DNA of 49,087 nucleotides, from assembly GCA_025964695.1 (NCBI GenBank), contig JAOPYK010000097.1, positions 1 to 49,087 of the forward strand, given 5' to 3'. The stretch is from Streptosporangiaceae bacterium. GTDB lineage: Bacteria; Actinomycetota; Actinomycetes; Streptosporangiales; Streptosporangiaceae. Positions 10,378-18,030 of the stretch are shown here, one piece after another (within the stretch, counting starts at the first letter, position 1; each line of letters begins with the position of its first letter). The notes beneath the pieces are model-generated. The model worked only from the letters and a program-made list of their open reading frames with translations, ran no database searches and had not been told where the DNA came from. Made by a program: the position numbers and the translations under genes.

Positions 10378-11220
10378 ATGACGGACCGGGCAGTGGGCGC
10401 CGCAGTGGATGCTGAGGGCCCGACGGCCGAGGACCTGTCGAAGGCGGGTCTTCGGCTCGGCGTCGAAGGCGGCGTGGCCACGGTCACGCTGAACCGTCCT
10501 GAGCGTCGTAACGCGCAGACGCCCAGGACGTGGCAGACCCTTGCCCGTATCGGCGCGACGCTACCGGAGGAGGTACGCGTCGTGGTGCTGCGTGGCGAGG
10601 GGCCGTCCTTCTCCGCCGGTATAGATCTGCGCACCTTCACCCCCGAGGGAATCCCGGGTGAGGAGCCCGCGCTCGCGCCGGGGGCCGGGCCGGACGAGCT
10701 CGAGAAGGCCATCGCGGGCTACCAGGAGGGCTTCACCTGGCTGCGCCGCCCCGACATTGTGTCCATCGCGGTCGTACACGGCCATGCGATCGGCGCCGGT
10801 TTCCAGCTGGCACTCGCCTGTGACCTGCGGATCGTCGCAGACGACGTCAAGTTCTGCATGAAGGAACCGGCCCTGGGGCTGGTCCCCGACCTGACCGGTA
10901 CCAAGCCGCTGGTCGACATCGTCGGCCTGCCGCGGGCGATCGAGCTCTGCCTCACCGTCCGCACCGTCCTGGCCGAGGAGGCCCGCGAGCTCGGCATCGC
11001 CCAGCGGGTCGTACCGGCAGGGGAACTCGACACCGCGGTCCGGGAACTGGTCGACGCGCTGCTCAAGGTCGACGCGGGCGCCGCGACCGCGACCAAACGG
11101 CTGCTGCGGCAGGCCCCCGGCAACACGCTCGAGGAACAGATCGCCGCCGAACGGCGCGAGCAGGTCGGCCGTATCCTCGGCGCCCGCCCGGCCGGAACCC
11201 GGCCGGAGGTCAAGGAATAG
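10378..11220 (+). CDS. Enoyl-CoA hydratase/isomerase family protein
   Basis: A 280-residue crotonase-fold protein. The oxyanion-hole motifs are present (FSAGIDLR and HGHAIGAGFQLALACD). Compared with rat mitochondrial hydratase, the first catalytic glutamate (in GGGCELAM) is replaced by Gln (GAGFQLAL), while the second is kept (CMKEPALGLVPD). One remaining Glu is the isomerase pattern, so a double-bond isomerase or other crotonase reaction is more likely than hydration; substrate unknown. There is a non-conserved N-terminal extension of about 25 residues. GGAGGGAGC precedes ATG 10378. A possible -10 (TAGGGT, 10297-10302) lies about 75 bp upstream. Confidence 0.85.
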   Translation: MTDRAVGAAVDAEGPTAEDLSKAGLRLGVEGGVATVTLNRPERRNAQTPRTWQTLARIGATLPEEVRVVVLRGEGPSFSAGIDLRTFTPEGIPGEEPALAPGAGPDELEKAIAGYQEGFTWLRRPDIVSIAVVHGHAIGAGFQLALACDLRIVADDVKFCMKEPALGLVPDLTGTKPLVDIVGLPRAIELCLTVRTVLAEEARELGIAQRVVPAGELDTAVRELVDALLKVDAGAATATKRLLRQAPGNTLEEQIAAERREQVGRILGARPAGTRPEVKE

Positions 11221-11320
11221 GCTTGCCACTTACATGATTACACCAGGGGAGGGCGAGTGGCCGCCTCGCCCTCGTGGCCGCGTCCGACACCCCCCGTGGG
11301 ACTGACCTCTGGAGAACATC

Positions 11321-13264
11321 GTGGACATGCCTGGCAACGGCTTTCAGATGATGGCGTCGTTCCGCCGGGACAGCTCCGTCACCCAGGAGAAGCTCAAGCC
11401 CGGCACGGTGAAGCGGATCACGGGCTACGCCCGGCCGTACATCCGTGACCTGGTGCTGTTCCTGATCCTCAATGCCGTGGCCGCGGTGATCGTGATCGCC
11501 GGGCCACTGCTGATGCAGGCCATCATCGACAAGGGCATCCTGCGGCACGACACCGGCCTGGTGATCTGGCTGGCGGCCGGGGTGGCCGGGCTGGCCCTGC
11601 TGGAGGCGGTGCTCTCGCTCTTTCAGCGCTGGTACTCCGCGCGCATCGGCGAAGGCCTCATCTATGACCTGCGCACGCAGGTCTTCGACCACGTCCAGCG
11701 CATGCCGGTGGCGTTCTTCATGCGAGCCCAGACCGGCTCACTGGTCAGCCGGCTCAACAGCGACGTGATCGGTGCCCAGCGGGCGCTCACCACCACACTG
11801 TCGTCGGTGGTCTCCAACGTGATCAGTCTGGTGCTGGTGCTGGGCGCCATGCTCTGGCTCTCCTGGCAGGTCACGCTCATCGCCCTCGTTCTGCTGCCCA
11901 TCTTCGTGATCCCCGCCAAGCTGGTGGGGCGGCGGCTGTCGGCGATCAGCCGCGAGCAGATGCAACTGGACGCCGAGATGAGCTCGCTGATGACCGAGCG
12001 TTTCAACGTCGCCGGGGCAATGCTGGCCAAGCTCTACGGCCGCCCCGGCGAGGAGTCCGAGATGTTCTCCGGCCGGGCCGGCCGCGTCCGTGACATCGGC
12101 ATCGTCTCGGCCATGTACGGCCGGATCTTCTTCACCGCGCTGACACTGGTCGCCGCGCTGGCGACCGCGATGGTCTACGGGGTCGGCGGTGTCCTGGCCG
12201 TCGGCGGCACCCTTCAGCTCGGCACGCTGGTGGCCCTGGCCACCCTGCTCACCCGGCTGTACGGCCCGCTGACCGCGCTGTCCAATGTCCACGTCGACGT
12301 CATGACGGCACTGGTCAGCTTCGACCGCGTCTTCGAGGTGCTCGATCTCAAGCCGATGATCGACGAGACTGCGGGTGCGGAGCCGCTGCGGGCCCAGGGC
12401 GCCGCGCCGGCCGGCGGCCACTCCGCCCCGCAGGTCGAGTTCGACCAGGTCACCTTCCGGTACCCGGCGGCCGAGGAGGTCTCGCTGGCCTCGCTGGAGT
12501 CGATCGCCCGCGCCGACGCCTCGCCCAGCAAGACCGTGCTGCGCGACGTCACGTTCACCGCGGCCCCGGGCAGGCTCGTCGCGCTGGTCGGCCCCTCGGG
12601 GGCGGGCAAGACGACGATCACCCAGCTCGTCTCGCGGCTGTACGACGTGACCGGCGGCGCGGTGCGCATCGGCGGCCAGGACGTGCGCGACGTGACGCTC
12701 GAATCGCTGCGCGGCACCATCGGGGTCGTCCCGCAGGACGCCCACCTCTACCACGACTCGATCCGCAACAACCTGCTGTACGCCAGGCCGGACGCCACCG
12801 AGGAGGAGCTGTTGGAGGCCCTCCGGTCCGCCCAGCTCCATGAGCTGGTCAGCGGCATGTCCGAGGGACTGGACACCATCGTGGGTGACCGTGGCTACCG
12901 CATGTCCGGCGGCGAGAAGCAGCGCCTGGCCATCGCCAGGCTGCTGCTCAAGGGCCCGTCCGTGGTCGTGCTGGACGAGGCGACCGCCCATCTCGACTCG
13001 GAGTCCGAGGCGGCCGTGCAGCGGGCCCTGAAGACCGCGCTGGCCGGCCGGACGTCACTGGTCATCGCGCACCGGCTCTCCACCATCCGGGAGGCCGATC
13101 AGATCCTGGTGATCGACGACGGCCGCATCGTGGAGCGAGGCCGGCACGAGGAACTGCTGCTGGCCGGGGGCCTCTACGCTGAGCTCTACCGCACCCAATT
13201 TGCCACAAACGGGCGTAACGAGGATGAAGGTAACCCACAGGACCTAGCGAAGGCGATCAGGTAA
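11321..13264 (+). CDS. ABC exporter, fused permease-ATPase (type IV half transporter)
   Basis: A 647-residue protein with an N-terminal six-helix transmembrane domain (about residues 40-320) and a C-terminal nucleotide-binding domain. ATPase motifs in order: Walker A GPSGAGKTTI, signature MSGGEKQRLAIARLLLKG, Walker B VVVLDEATAHLDSES and H-loop VIAHRLSTI. Half transporters of this type work as homo- or heterodimers and export lipids, drugs or peptides; the substrate is not readable from sequence. GTG 11321 follows GGAGA by five bases. It has an Ala/Ser-rich insert before Walker A (AQGAAPAGGHSAPQ and SLESIARADASPSK). No partner half transporter is adjacent, so a homodimer is likely. Confidence 0.9.
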   Translation: MDMPGNGFQMMASFRRDSSVTQEKLKPGTVKRITGYARPYIRDLVLFLILNAVAAVIVIAGPLLMQAIIDKGILRHDTGLVIWLAAGVAGLALLEAVLSLFQRWYSARIGEGLIYDLRTQVFDHVQRMPVAFFMRAQTGSLVSRLNSDVIGAQRALTTTLSSVVSNVISLVLVLGAMLWLSWQVTLIALVLLPIFVIPAKLVGRRLSAISREQMQLDAEMSSLMTERFNVAGAMLAKLYGRPGEESEMFSGRAGRVRDIGIVSAMYGRIFFTALTLVAALATAMVYGVGGVLAVGGTLQLGTLVALATLLTRLYGPLTALSNVHVDVMTALVSFDRVFEVLDLKPMIDETAGAEPLRAQGAAPAGGHSAPQVEFDQVTFRYPAAEEVSLASLESIARADASPSKTVLRDVTFTAAPGRLVALVGPSGAGKTTITQLVSRLYDVTGGAVRIGGQDVRDVTLESLRGTIGVVPQDAHLYHDSIRNNLLYARPDATEEELLEALRSAQLHELVSGMSEGLDTIVGDRGYRMSGGEKQRLAIARLLLKGPSVVVLDEATAHLDSESEAAVQRALKTALAGRTSLVIAHRLSTIREADQILVIDDGRIVERGRHEELLLAGGLYAELYRTQFATNGRNEDEGNPQDLAKAIR

Positions 13265-13332
13265 CTCCGGCAGACATCCCACACACGGGCCCCAGACGGC
13301 GGGACCGCCAAGACCCACCTTCAGCACCTAAC

Positions 13333-13350
13333 TCATCGCCGCTGCGATGA
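13333..13350. terminator. Short hairpin between convergent genes
   Basis: TCATCGC (13333-13339) pairs with GCGATGA (13344-13350) over a 4-nt loop, between the ABC exporter stop and the convergent gene ending at 13443. There is no T-run; weak terminator candidate. Confidence 0.3.
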
Positions 13351-13442
13351 ACCTTACGAGGCTCGACGCCTGGCTTTGCGGCACGTCACTTGCCCCCGAC
13401 ACGAACCTCGCACTCGCAGCCCCACGCCCGGCGGCATGACCT

Positions 13443-13688
13443 TCAGAGCTCGCCGAGCTCGCCGAGCGGTTTCTTCCAGTAGTCCGTGTCGGGAACGGAG
13501 CGGCCGGGGTCGATGACGATGTGCATGATCTGGGTGAAAATCTTGAACGCGTCGTCGTCGCCGACGCGTATCTCCATACGGTTCATGCGCTGGTACCAGT
13601 ACTGCTGCTCGTCCTCGATCCGAGGGAGGAGCTGTTCGCGGCTGAGGGTGCGGGCTTCCTCGATGGTGAGTCGCTCGAAGCGGGCCAT
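13443..13688 (-). CDS. Conserved-looking small acidic protein, function unknown
   Basis: An 81-residue soluble protein, MARFERLTIEEARTLSREQL onward, rich in charged and aromatic residues (QQYWYQRMNRMEIRV, DTDYWKKP). The composition is that of a real protein rather than an antisense artefact, with normal hydrophobic spacing and codon use. No ribosome binding site is obvious before ATG 13688, so it may be leaderless. No membrane segment, Cys pair or catalytic motif is seen; I do not recognise the family. Convergent with the ABC exporter. Confidence 0.6.
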   Translation of the reverse strand: MARFERLTIEEARTLSREQLLPRIEDEQQYWYQRMNRMEIRVGDDDAFKIFTQIMHIVIDPGRSVPDTDYWKKPLGELGEL

Positions 13689-13856
13689 GTGCTGATTGTT
13701 CCATCCGGCATTCGGGGTGAGTGGCGGTCCGGAGGGGGCCTCCAGGGTGCGGCGAGGTGCAGTTCCCGTATGGAGTGTCGCGCTCCGGCATGGGACGCGT
13801 TCGGATTGTTACCGCCGTCGCGTGTCGGCCCCCATGACCTGGGTAAAGCCCCGAGG

Positions 13857-14402
13857 GTGAGTGCAGGCAGGAGTTCACGCGCGCGGTGGCCATGGGTCAT
13901 CGTCTCGGTGGGTTGCATGGCCGCCCTGCTGTTCGCCGGGACACGGGCGGGCGGCTGGCGCGAGCCGGTCAGCCATTCGGCCGCCTACCGGGCGGACCGG
14001 GTGGCGGCCTCGCCCGCACGGCCGCCGGCCGGGGACTCCTACGCCGGCCGCGCCGGGGTCTTCGGGCTCGTCAAGCCGGGGCCGGACGCCGGCCAGGTGC
14101 TCTTCGCGCCCGCCCAGCGGGTGCAGCCGGGCGGCCCGGAGACCGTGTATCCCCGGGACGTGCAGCCCTACCAGACGCTGCCGATCGCCCTCGACGCCAA
14201 CATCCGGGTGACGGCTCCCATCGCGCTCGGCGACGTCCCGGACTACGTCCAGGGCATCGCGATCACCGCGGAGCGGTTCCCGCAGCTGTACCGGGAAGCC
14301 GATCAGCGGTACGGCCCGTTCCTCGATCGCGGGCACATGTTCGAGGTGGGGTTCGACGGATCGGGGCGCATCGTGCGCATGCAGCACATCTTCACTCCAT
14401 GA
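13857..14402 (+). CDS. Membrane-anchored or secreted protein, function unknown
   Basis: From GTG 13857 the product has 181 residues. A short basic N-terminus (SAGRSSRARW) is followed by one hydrophobic helix (PWVIVSVGCMAALLFAGT, about residues 11-29), so it is anchored in the membrane or exported; the Cys lies inside the helix and does not form a convincing lipobox. The remainder is an extracytoplasmic domain with a Pro/Ala linker and a folded C-terminal part (TVYPRDVQPYQTLPIALDAN through VGFDGSGRIVRMQHIF). The start is uncertain because the SD is weak. Family not recognised. Confidence 0.55.
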   Translation: MSAGRSSRARWPWVIVSVGCMAALLFAGTRAGGWREPVSHSAAYRADRVAASPARPPAGDSYAGRAGVFGLVKPGPDAGQVLFAPAQRVQPGGPETVYPRDVQPYQTLPIALDANIRVTAPIALGDVPDYVQGIAITAERFPQLYREADQRYGPFLDRGHMFEVGFDGSGRIVRMQHIFTP

Positions 14403-14573
14403 CCGGGCCCTGACGGGGCCTGACCGGGCGGACCGGCCTGACCAGGCTGACCGGCCGGGAGGCGGAGGGCCCGGTGCCGCGACGCGCCGTCATCCGGCGG
14501 AACGTGCGGTGACGCGGCCCGCCTGACACAGTGCACTCGACCTTTCACTTCAGGTGATATCCGGGGGGATCAC
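14403..14573. other. Intergenic stretch with short direct repeats
   Basis: The segment after 14402 is rich in near-repeats of CTGACCGG and CCTGACNGGG, similar in style to the CCGGCTTGACCGG repeats after sufT. It ends with GGGGGG (14563-14568), the ribosome binding site of the lipoprotein gene. No ORF is supported. Confidence 0.4.
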
Positions 14574-14987
14574 ATGAAGCACGTTCAAGCGACCGGCGTC
14601 GCGGTCCTGGCTGCCACGATGGCGTTGACCGGCTGCGGCGGTAAGTCCGCCAAGGTATCCGGCTCTCAGGCCGGCCTGTCGGCCTCGGCGAGCAGGCTCC
14701 GGGCCGGCGCGTCGGGGGTCACCACCGTGCCGGGCACGGTCCGGGCCGGCGCGTACTGCTCGGTGCCGAACGCGGTGGGGAAGACCACCGACGGCTCGAC
14801 GGTACGGTGCGTCGCCAAACCGGGGCAGAGCCGAAGGCACTGGGTCGTGGTCACGGGTTCGGCCACGGGCGCCAAGGCGGGGAAGTTCTGCACGCCGCAG
14901 GGCGCCACCGCCAAGGCTCCTGACGGCAGCACGCTCACCTGCACGAAGAAGCACGGCGAACACCAGGCCCGCTGGACCAAGAAGTAG
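14574..14987 (+). CDS. Lipoprotein with two tandem Cys-pair repeats
   Basis: A 137-residue exported protein. The signal peptide ends in a lipobox, LTGC (Cys at residue 21), giving a lipid-anchored surface protein. The mature part holds two copies of a unit of about 33-38 residues: one around AGAYCSVPNAVGKTTDGSTVRC and one around AGKFCTPQGATAKAPDGSTLTC. Both share AG-x-[YF]-C, a DGST core, a second Cys and a Trp near the end (RHWVVV and ARWTKK), suggesting one disulfide per unit. ATG 14574 follows a strong GGGGG site. Function unknown; a wall- or ligand-binding role would be a guess. Confidence 0.75.
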   Translation: MKHVQATGVAVLAATMALTGCGGKSAKVSGSQAGLSASASRLRAGASGVTTVPGTVRAGAYCSVPNAVGKTTDGSTVRCVAKPGQSRRHWVVVTGSATGAKAGKFCTPQGATAKAPDGSTLTCTKKHGEHQARWTKK

Positions 14988-15388
14988 GGCGCTGCTCGCG
15001 ACGCCTCCGGCCTCTTCCGGCATCGTCCCGCGAAAGTCCCGCGCAGCAGGTCCCGATGGCCCCCGATGATGTGGGGCCGGGAGGGGCGATACGGGCCGTG
15101 GTGTACGAGGGGACCGGAGGTGCGCGACCTCCCCGACCACTCGTGGCTGATGGATGATCGTCTCGCTCATGGCGGGCTCCCGGGAGCCGAGTTCTGCGTC
15201 CATGGTCGATCCCGCGCTCCGCACCCGCAGGGGGAACGGCAGGGAAAGCCTGGGCCAATCCCGTCCGCTGAGCGGCCCGATGCGCTTCGCCGGACGGCGG
15301 CGTACCGGCAACCGGGGCGTCATCCGGCGGCGGGACGCTTCGGGGGTGGCCGTGCAGGAACGCGCGGCCCCTCGGAGGAGGTGAGACA
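14988..15388. other. 401-bp region without a supported gene
   Basis: Open frames on both strands here lack protein-like composition. A perfect 14-bp palindrome GGCTCCCGGGAGCC lies at 15175-15188. On the minus strand an ATG (about 15170) with an SD-like GGGAGC opens a frame that runs antisense through the lipoprotein gene; I do not support it. Confidence 0.4.
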
Positions 15389-15520
15389 GTGCAGCTGTCC
15401 GTCAAGCGCGGCTTCGGCCGCTACACCGCACTCTTCGTCGGGCTCGGGGCCGCGGGCCTGGCCATCGGCTGGCTCGGCCCCGACGTCACCGCTGCCTTCC
15501 TTACCCAGCGCCCGCAGTAG
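15389..15520 (+). CDS. 43-residue single-pass membrane protein
   Basis: GTG 15389 follows a near-perfect Shine-Dalgarno (GGAGGAGGTGAG, 4 nt spacing). The product is a basic N-terminus (MQLSVKRGFGRY), one hydrophobic helix (TALFVGLGAAGLAIGWLG) and a short polar tail ending at TAG 15518-15520. The strong ribosome binding site and clean topology support a real small gene. It sits just upstream of the recQ relic. Function unknown. Confidence 0.55.
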   Translation: MQLSVKRGFGRYTALFVGLGAAGLAIGWLGPDVTAAFLTQRPQ

Positions 15521-15566
15521 GCCGGCGAGCCGGCCGCTCCCGCCGCGTGAGCGCCAACCCCCGTGA

Positions 15567-15773
15567 CCCGGCCCGGGCGTGGTCGTCGCAACCTCGGCGT
15601 TCGGGATGGGCATCGACAAGCCCGACGTGCGGGGGACCGGTCTGGTCATGCGGACGGAGTCCGATCGGGTCACCGTGCTGTTCGACGATACCGGTTACAA
15701 GACGTTGTCGCTGGACGCGATCCGGCGTGAGGACCTGCTCACCCTGGCCGAGGAGGGAACCCGCCAGCAGTAG
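15567..15773 (+). pseudogene. RecQ-type DNA helicase relic (internally deleted)
   Basis: The frame reads VVVATSAFGMGIDKPDVR, matching the conserved RecQ helicase segment before motif VI. It then passes straight into GTGLVMRTESDRVTVLFDD and GYKTLSLDAIRREDLL, which match the extreme C-terminal DUF3553-like domain of actinobacterial RecQ proteins. Everything normally between them (rest of the helicase core, RQC and HRDC regions) and everything N-terminal is missing; a TGA lies just 5' at 15564-15566. Only about 65 codons remain, so this cannot be a helicase. Confidence 0.8.
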
Positions 15774-15784
15774 GCGTGCCGGGG

Positions 15785-16714
15785 TCAGGCGGGGTCGGCT
15801 GTGCTGAGCGGATATCCGAGGCGGGCGAGTTCGCGCCCGGCGATGCGCTCGACCTGGCGGGCCTGCCTGCCGCTGAGGCGGCTCCGCCAGGAGCCGACGG
15901 CACGGTCCCCGTGCTCGCGGCCGAGCGCGCGGACCAGGCCGGTGAGCGTGACCTTGGACACCGGGATGCCCAGATAGGCCGACAGGTCCGGGGCGACGCG
16001 GCCGGGCCGGGTGACCAGGTCCTCGTAGCGCACCGTGAGCAGTTGTTCCGCCGGCGTCTGGGCGCGTAGCCGGGCGCTCAGCCGGACGGCGCCGCGCCAG
16101 CGCAGCGCGCATTTCACCGCCACGGACGCGCCGGCCCAACGGTGCCGCTCGGTCTCGTCCTCCACGCCGAGGAAGGGGTTGGGGAAGACCTCGTCGAGGT
16201 TGGCAAAGCCCGGCTTGAACCAGGCCAGGCAGCGGTCGTCGCCGAGCATGTCCCCGACGACGTCCCGCCCGTCCCGGATGACCTGGAGCAACTGCGCGTC
16301 GGGGAACGCGTCCAGCAGCACGTCGGCGCTGTAGAGCAAATCGGGCGAGGCGTCGGCGAAGCGCTGCACGCCCCGCGCCTGGACGCATGGTCCCGGCTCC
16401 GGGACGCCGCTCAGGGTCCGGCACTCGGCCGGGCAGTCCCCGCACGCCTGCGGGGAGATCCGCCACGCGTCGGCGTAGGCGTCCCGCAGGACCCGGGCCG
16501 CACCGCGCTCGCGGTCCGTGGCGATGGCGGGCCGCCGGGCGAAGGCGTACGTCACGCGCAGCACGTCCGGCCGTCCGACCGTCAGGTGGAATCCGGTGGA
16601 TCGCTTGAGCGCGCGCGCCAGGAGGTCCGTGCCGGAGTGGGGTGCGCCCAGGACGAACACCGGCTGGCGGACCTTGGTGCTGTTAATCACCAGGATGTGC
16701 GGCGTGGACCTCAT
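15785..16714 (-). CDS. Sulfotransferase family protein with Cys cluster
   Basis: A 309-residue PAPS-dependent sulfotransferase-like protein. The 5'-phosphosulfate loop is VFVLGAPHSGTDLLARAL (GAPHSGT at residues 23-29), and the 3'-phosphate segment is around VIRDGRDVVGDML. Between them is an unusual cluster C91-x2-C94-x3-C98-x11-C110 (ACGDCPAECRT to EPGPC), reminiscent of a zinc or Fe-S site. The start chosen is ATG 16714, preceded by a weak GGTGAC; the frame is open to 16756. The acceptor (lipid, glycan or small molecule) is unknown. Confidence 0.75.
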   Translation of the reverse strand: MRSTPHILVINSTKVRQPVFVLGAPHSGTDLLARALKRSTGFHLTVGRPDVLRVTYAFARRPAIATDRERGAARVLRDAYADAWRISPQACGDCPAECRTLSGVPEPGPCVQARGVQRFADASPDLLYSADVLLDAFPDAQLLQVIRDGRDVVGDMLGDDRCLAWFKPGFANLDEVFPNPFLGVEDETERHRWAGASVAVKCALRWRGAVRLSARLRAQTPAEQLLTVRYEDLVTRPGRVAPDLSAYLGIPVSKVTLTGLVRALGREHGDRAVGSWRSRLSGRQARQVERIAGRELARLGYPLSTADPA

Positions 16715-17130
16715 GTTGTCACCAAGTGTCGCACCTCGGCGGCTCCGGTGTGACACTCCGCACGCATCCCCGGCGGTACCGATGAGCGGCCACGGCGGGG
16801 ACCGTCCGCCCAGCCTGGAGGTCGCCGACGCCCTGCTGCGCGCACCGATCGGCGGAAGCCCGCCGACTCTGGTGGGACCTCGCCGTCAACAACCTCTAGC
16901 AAAATGCATTGATCTGTGATCATCTGACATGTGGCGGTGAAACCGGCTGGCGCGATGTGAGGGCAGAGGTCTTCCGTTACGGAGGTTTCTCCTGACAAGC
17001 TCTACTTCCGTCGCGTATGCAAGGAGGGGTCGATGGGCGGGGGCGCTCACGGCGGAGGCCGCCCCGAGAAGGGCTCCGCAGAGCTTCGCGTACGCCGGCC
17101 GGCGCACGCGCTCAGGGCGGCTGGTGCGTC
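16715..17130. other. Divergent intergenic region with GATC palindrome
   Basis: This 416-bp stretch separates the sulfotransferase and a plus-strand hypothetical gene. It is less GC-rich around 16895-16930 and contains a perfect palindrome TGATC-TGT-GATCA at 16910-16922, an operator-like element about equidistant from both genes. No coding frame here looks convincing. Confidence 0.4.
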
Positions 17131-18030
17131 ATGACCCAGGCCCGCCCCGAAGACGGCGCACTCGACTCACTGGTCGTGCTCGTCGCGGAGAGCCTCGGAT
17201 ACTCCTGCCAGAGAGTGCCCGGGGACGTCATGCTGCTCGAGGGGGCCAACCGGCTGCATGTCGGCATGCGCAACCTTCGTCAGCTGGCCCGGCTGGTGCC
17301 ACGTGACGACTGGCCCGCGCTGGTCTCGGACCACGTGTCGACGATCGTGACCGCGATCGAGGAGCCCCTCGATCTCAGCAACTTCGACCTCGCCCAGCAT
17401 CTGCTGCGCACCCGTATCTATCCCGCCGAGGCCGACAACGGCGTCCTGGCGGCCAGGCCCTTCGCGCCCGGCCTGATCGAGGCGGTGGTGGTCGACACCC
17501 CGACGACCGTGCGGACCGTGACAATCGAGGAGGCGCGGTCCTGGCCGGTGTCCCTGGACTCGCTGTTCGTCCTCGGCCGTTCCAACGTGCGCTCCGACGG
17601 CCCGCTCCAGTGCGAGGAGCATGAGGCCGGTGATGTCCGGTTCGCCGTGCTGCAGGGCTGGACGTTCTACGCCGCCACCCATGCGGCGTGGCTGGAGGAG
17701 TACCTCGACCTCGGGCCGCACGGAGCACTGGTCGTCGTGCCCAGCCGGAGCATGATCGCCGCCTATCCGATCCAGGGCCGTGGCGTGGCCGAGCCATGGG
17801 CGGCGTACCCGAACGGGTACGGCCCGGTGGTGCGGGCGGCGGCGGAACTGCAGGCCCAGGCACAGCAGGCCTACGAGGAGGGACCGGGTTCGCTCAGCCC
17901 GCACCTGTTCTGGTGGCGGGCGGGCGCCCTGACGCTGCTGGAGACCCGGTACGACGGCGACTCGGTGGTGCTGCCAGAGGACTTCCTGGCCGTGCTGTCC
18001 ACGCTCACCGCCGAGCCGGGCTCGTCCTAG
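17131..18030 (+). CDS. Conserved-looking cytoplasmic protein, function unknown
   Basis: A 299-residue soluble protein starting MTQARPEDGALDSLVVLVAE. It has balanced composition and several aromatic-rich segments (GWTFYAATHAAWLEEYLDLG, HLFWWRAGALTLLETRY), indicating a folded globular protein. No catalytic signature, Cys motif or membrane helix is visible. ATG 17131 is chosen as the first codon of protein-like sequence; an upstream frame to 17017 is Arg/Gly-rich and unlikely. Its stop overlaps the convergent GH15 stop by three bases (shared CTAG). Confidence 0.7.
   Translation: MTQARPEDGALDSLVVLVAESLGYSCQRVPGDVMLLEGANRLHVGMRNLRQLARLVPRDDWPALVSDHVSTIVTAIEEPLDLSNFDLAQHLLRTRIYPAEADNGVLAARPFAPGLIEAVVVDTPTTVRTVTIEEARSWPVSLDSLFVLGRSNVRSDGPLQCEEHEAGDVRFAVLQGWTFYAATHAAWLEEYLDLGPHGALVVVPSRSMIAAYPIQGRGVAEPWAAYPNGYGPVVRAAAELQAQAQQAYEEGPGSLSPHLFWWRAGALTLLETRYDGDSVVLPEDFLAVLSTLTAEPGSS

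Noticed and set aside
11738-12991. Minus-strand 417-codon open frame
   Set aside because: Antisense of the ABC exporter; repetitive His/Gln/Arg composition.
14550-15323. Minus-strand frame containing an ATG with good SD (about 15170) starting MSETIIHQPRVVGE
   Set aside because: The frame runs antisense through the lipoprotein gene and turns into Arg/Ala-rich sequence; possibly a short decayed start, but not supportable.
16711-16998. Minus-strand 95-codon frame upstream of the sulfotransferase
   Set aside because: No SD, mixed composition, spans the GATC palindrome; more likely non-coding.
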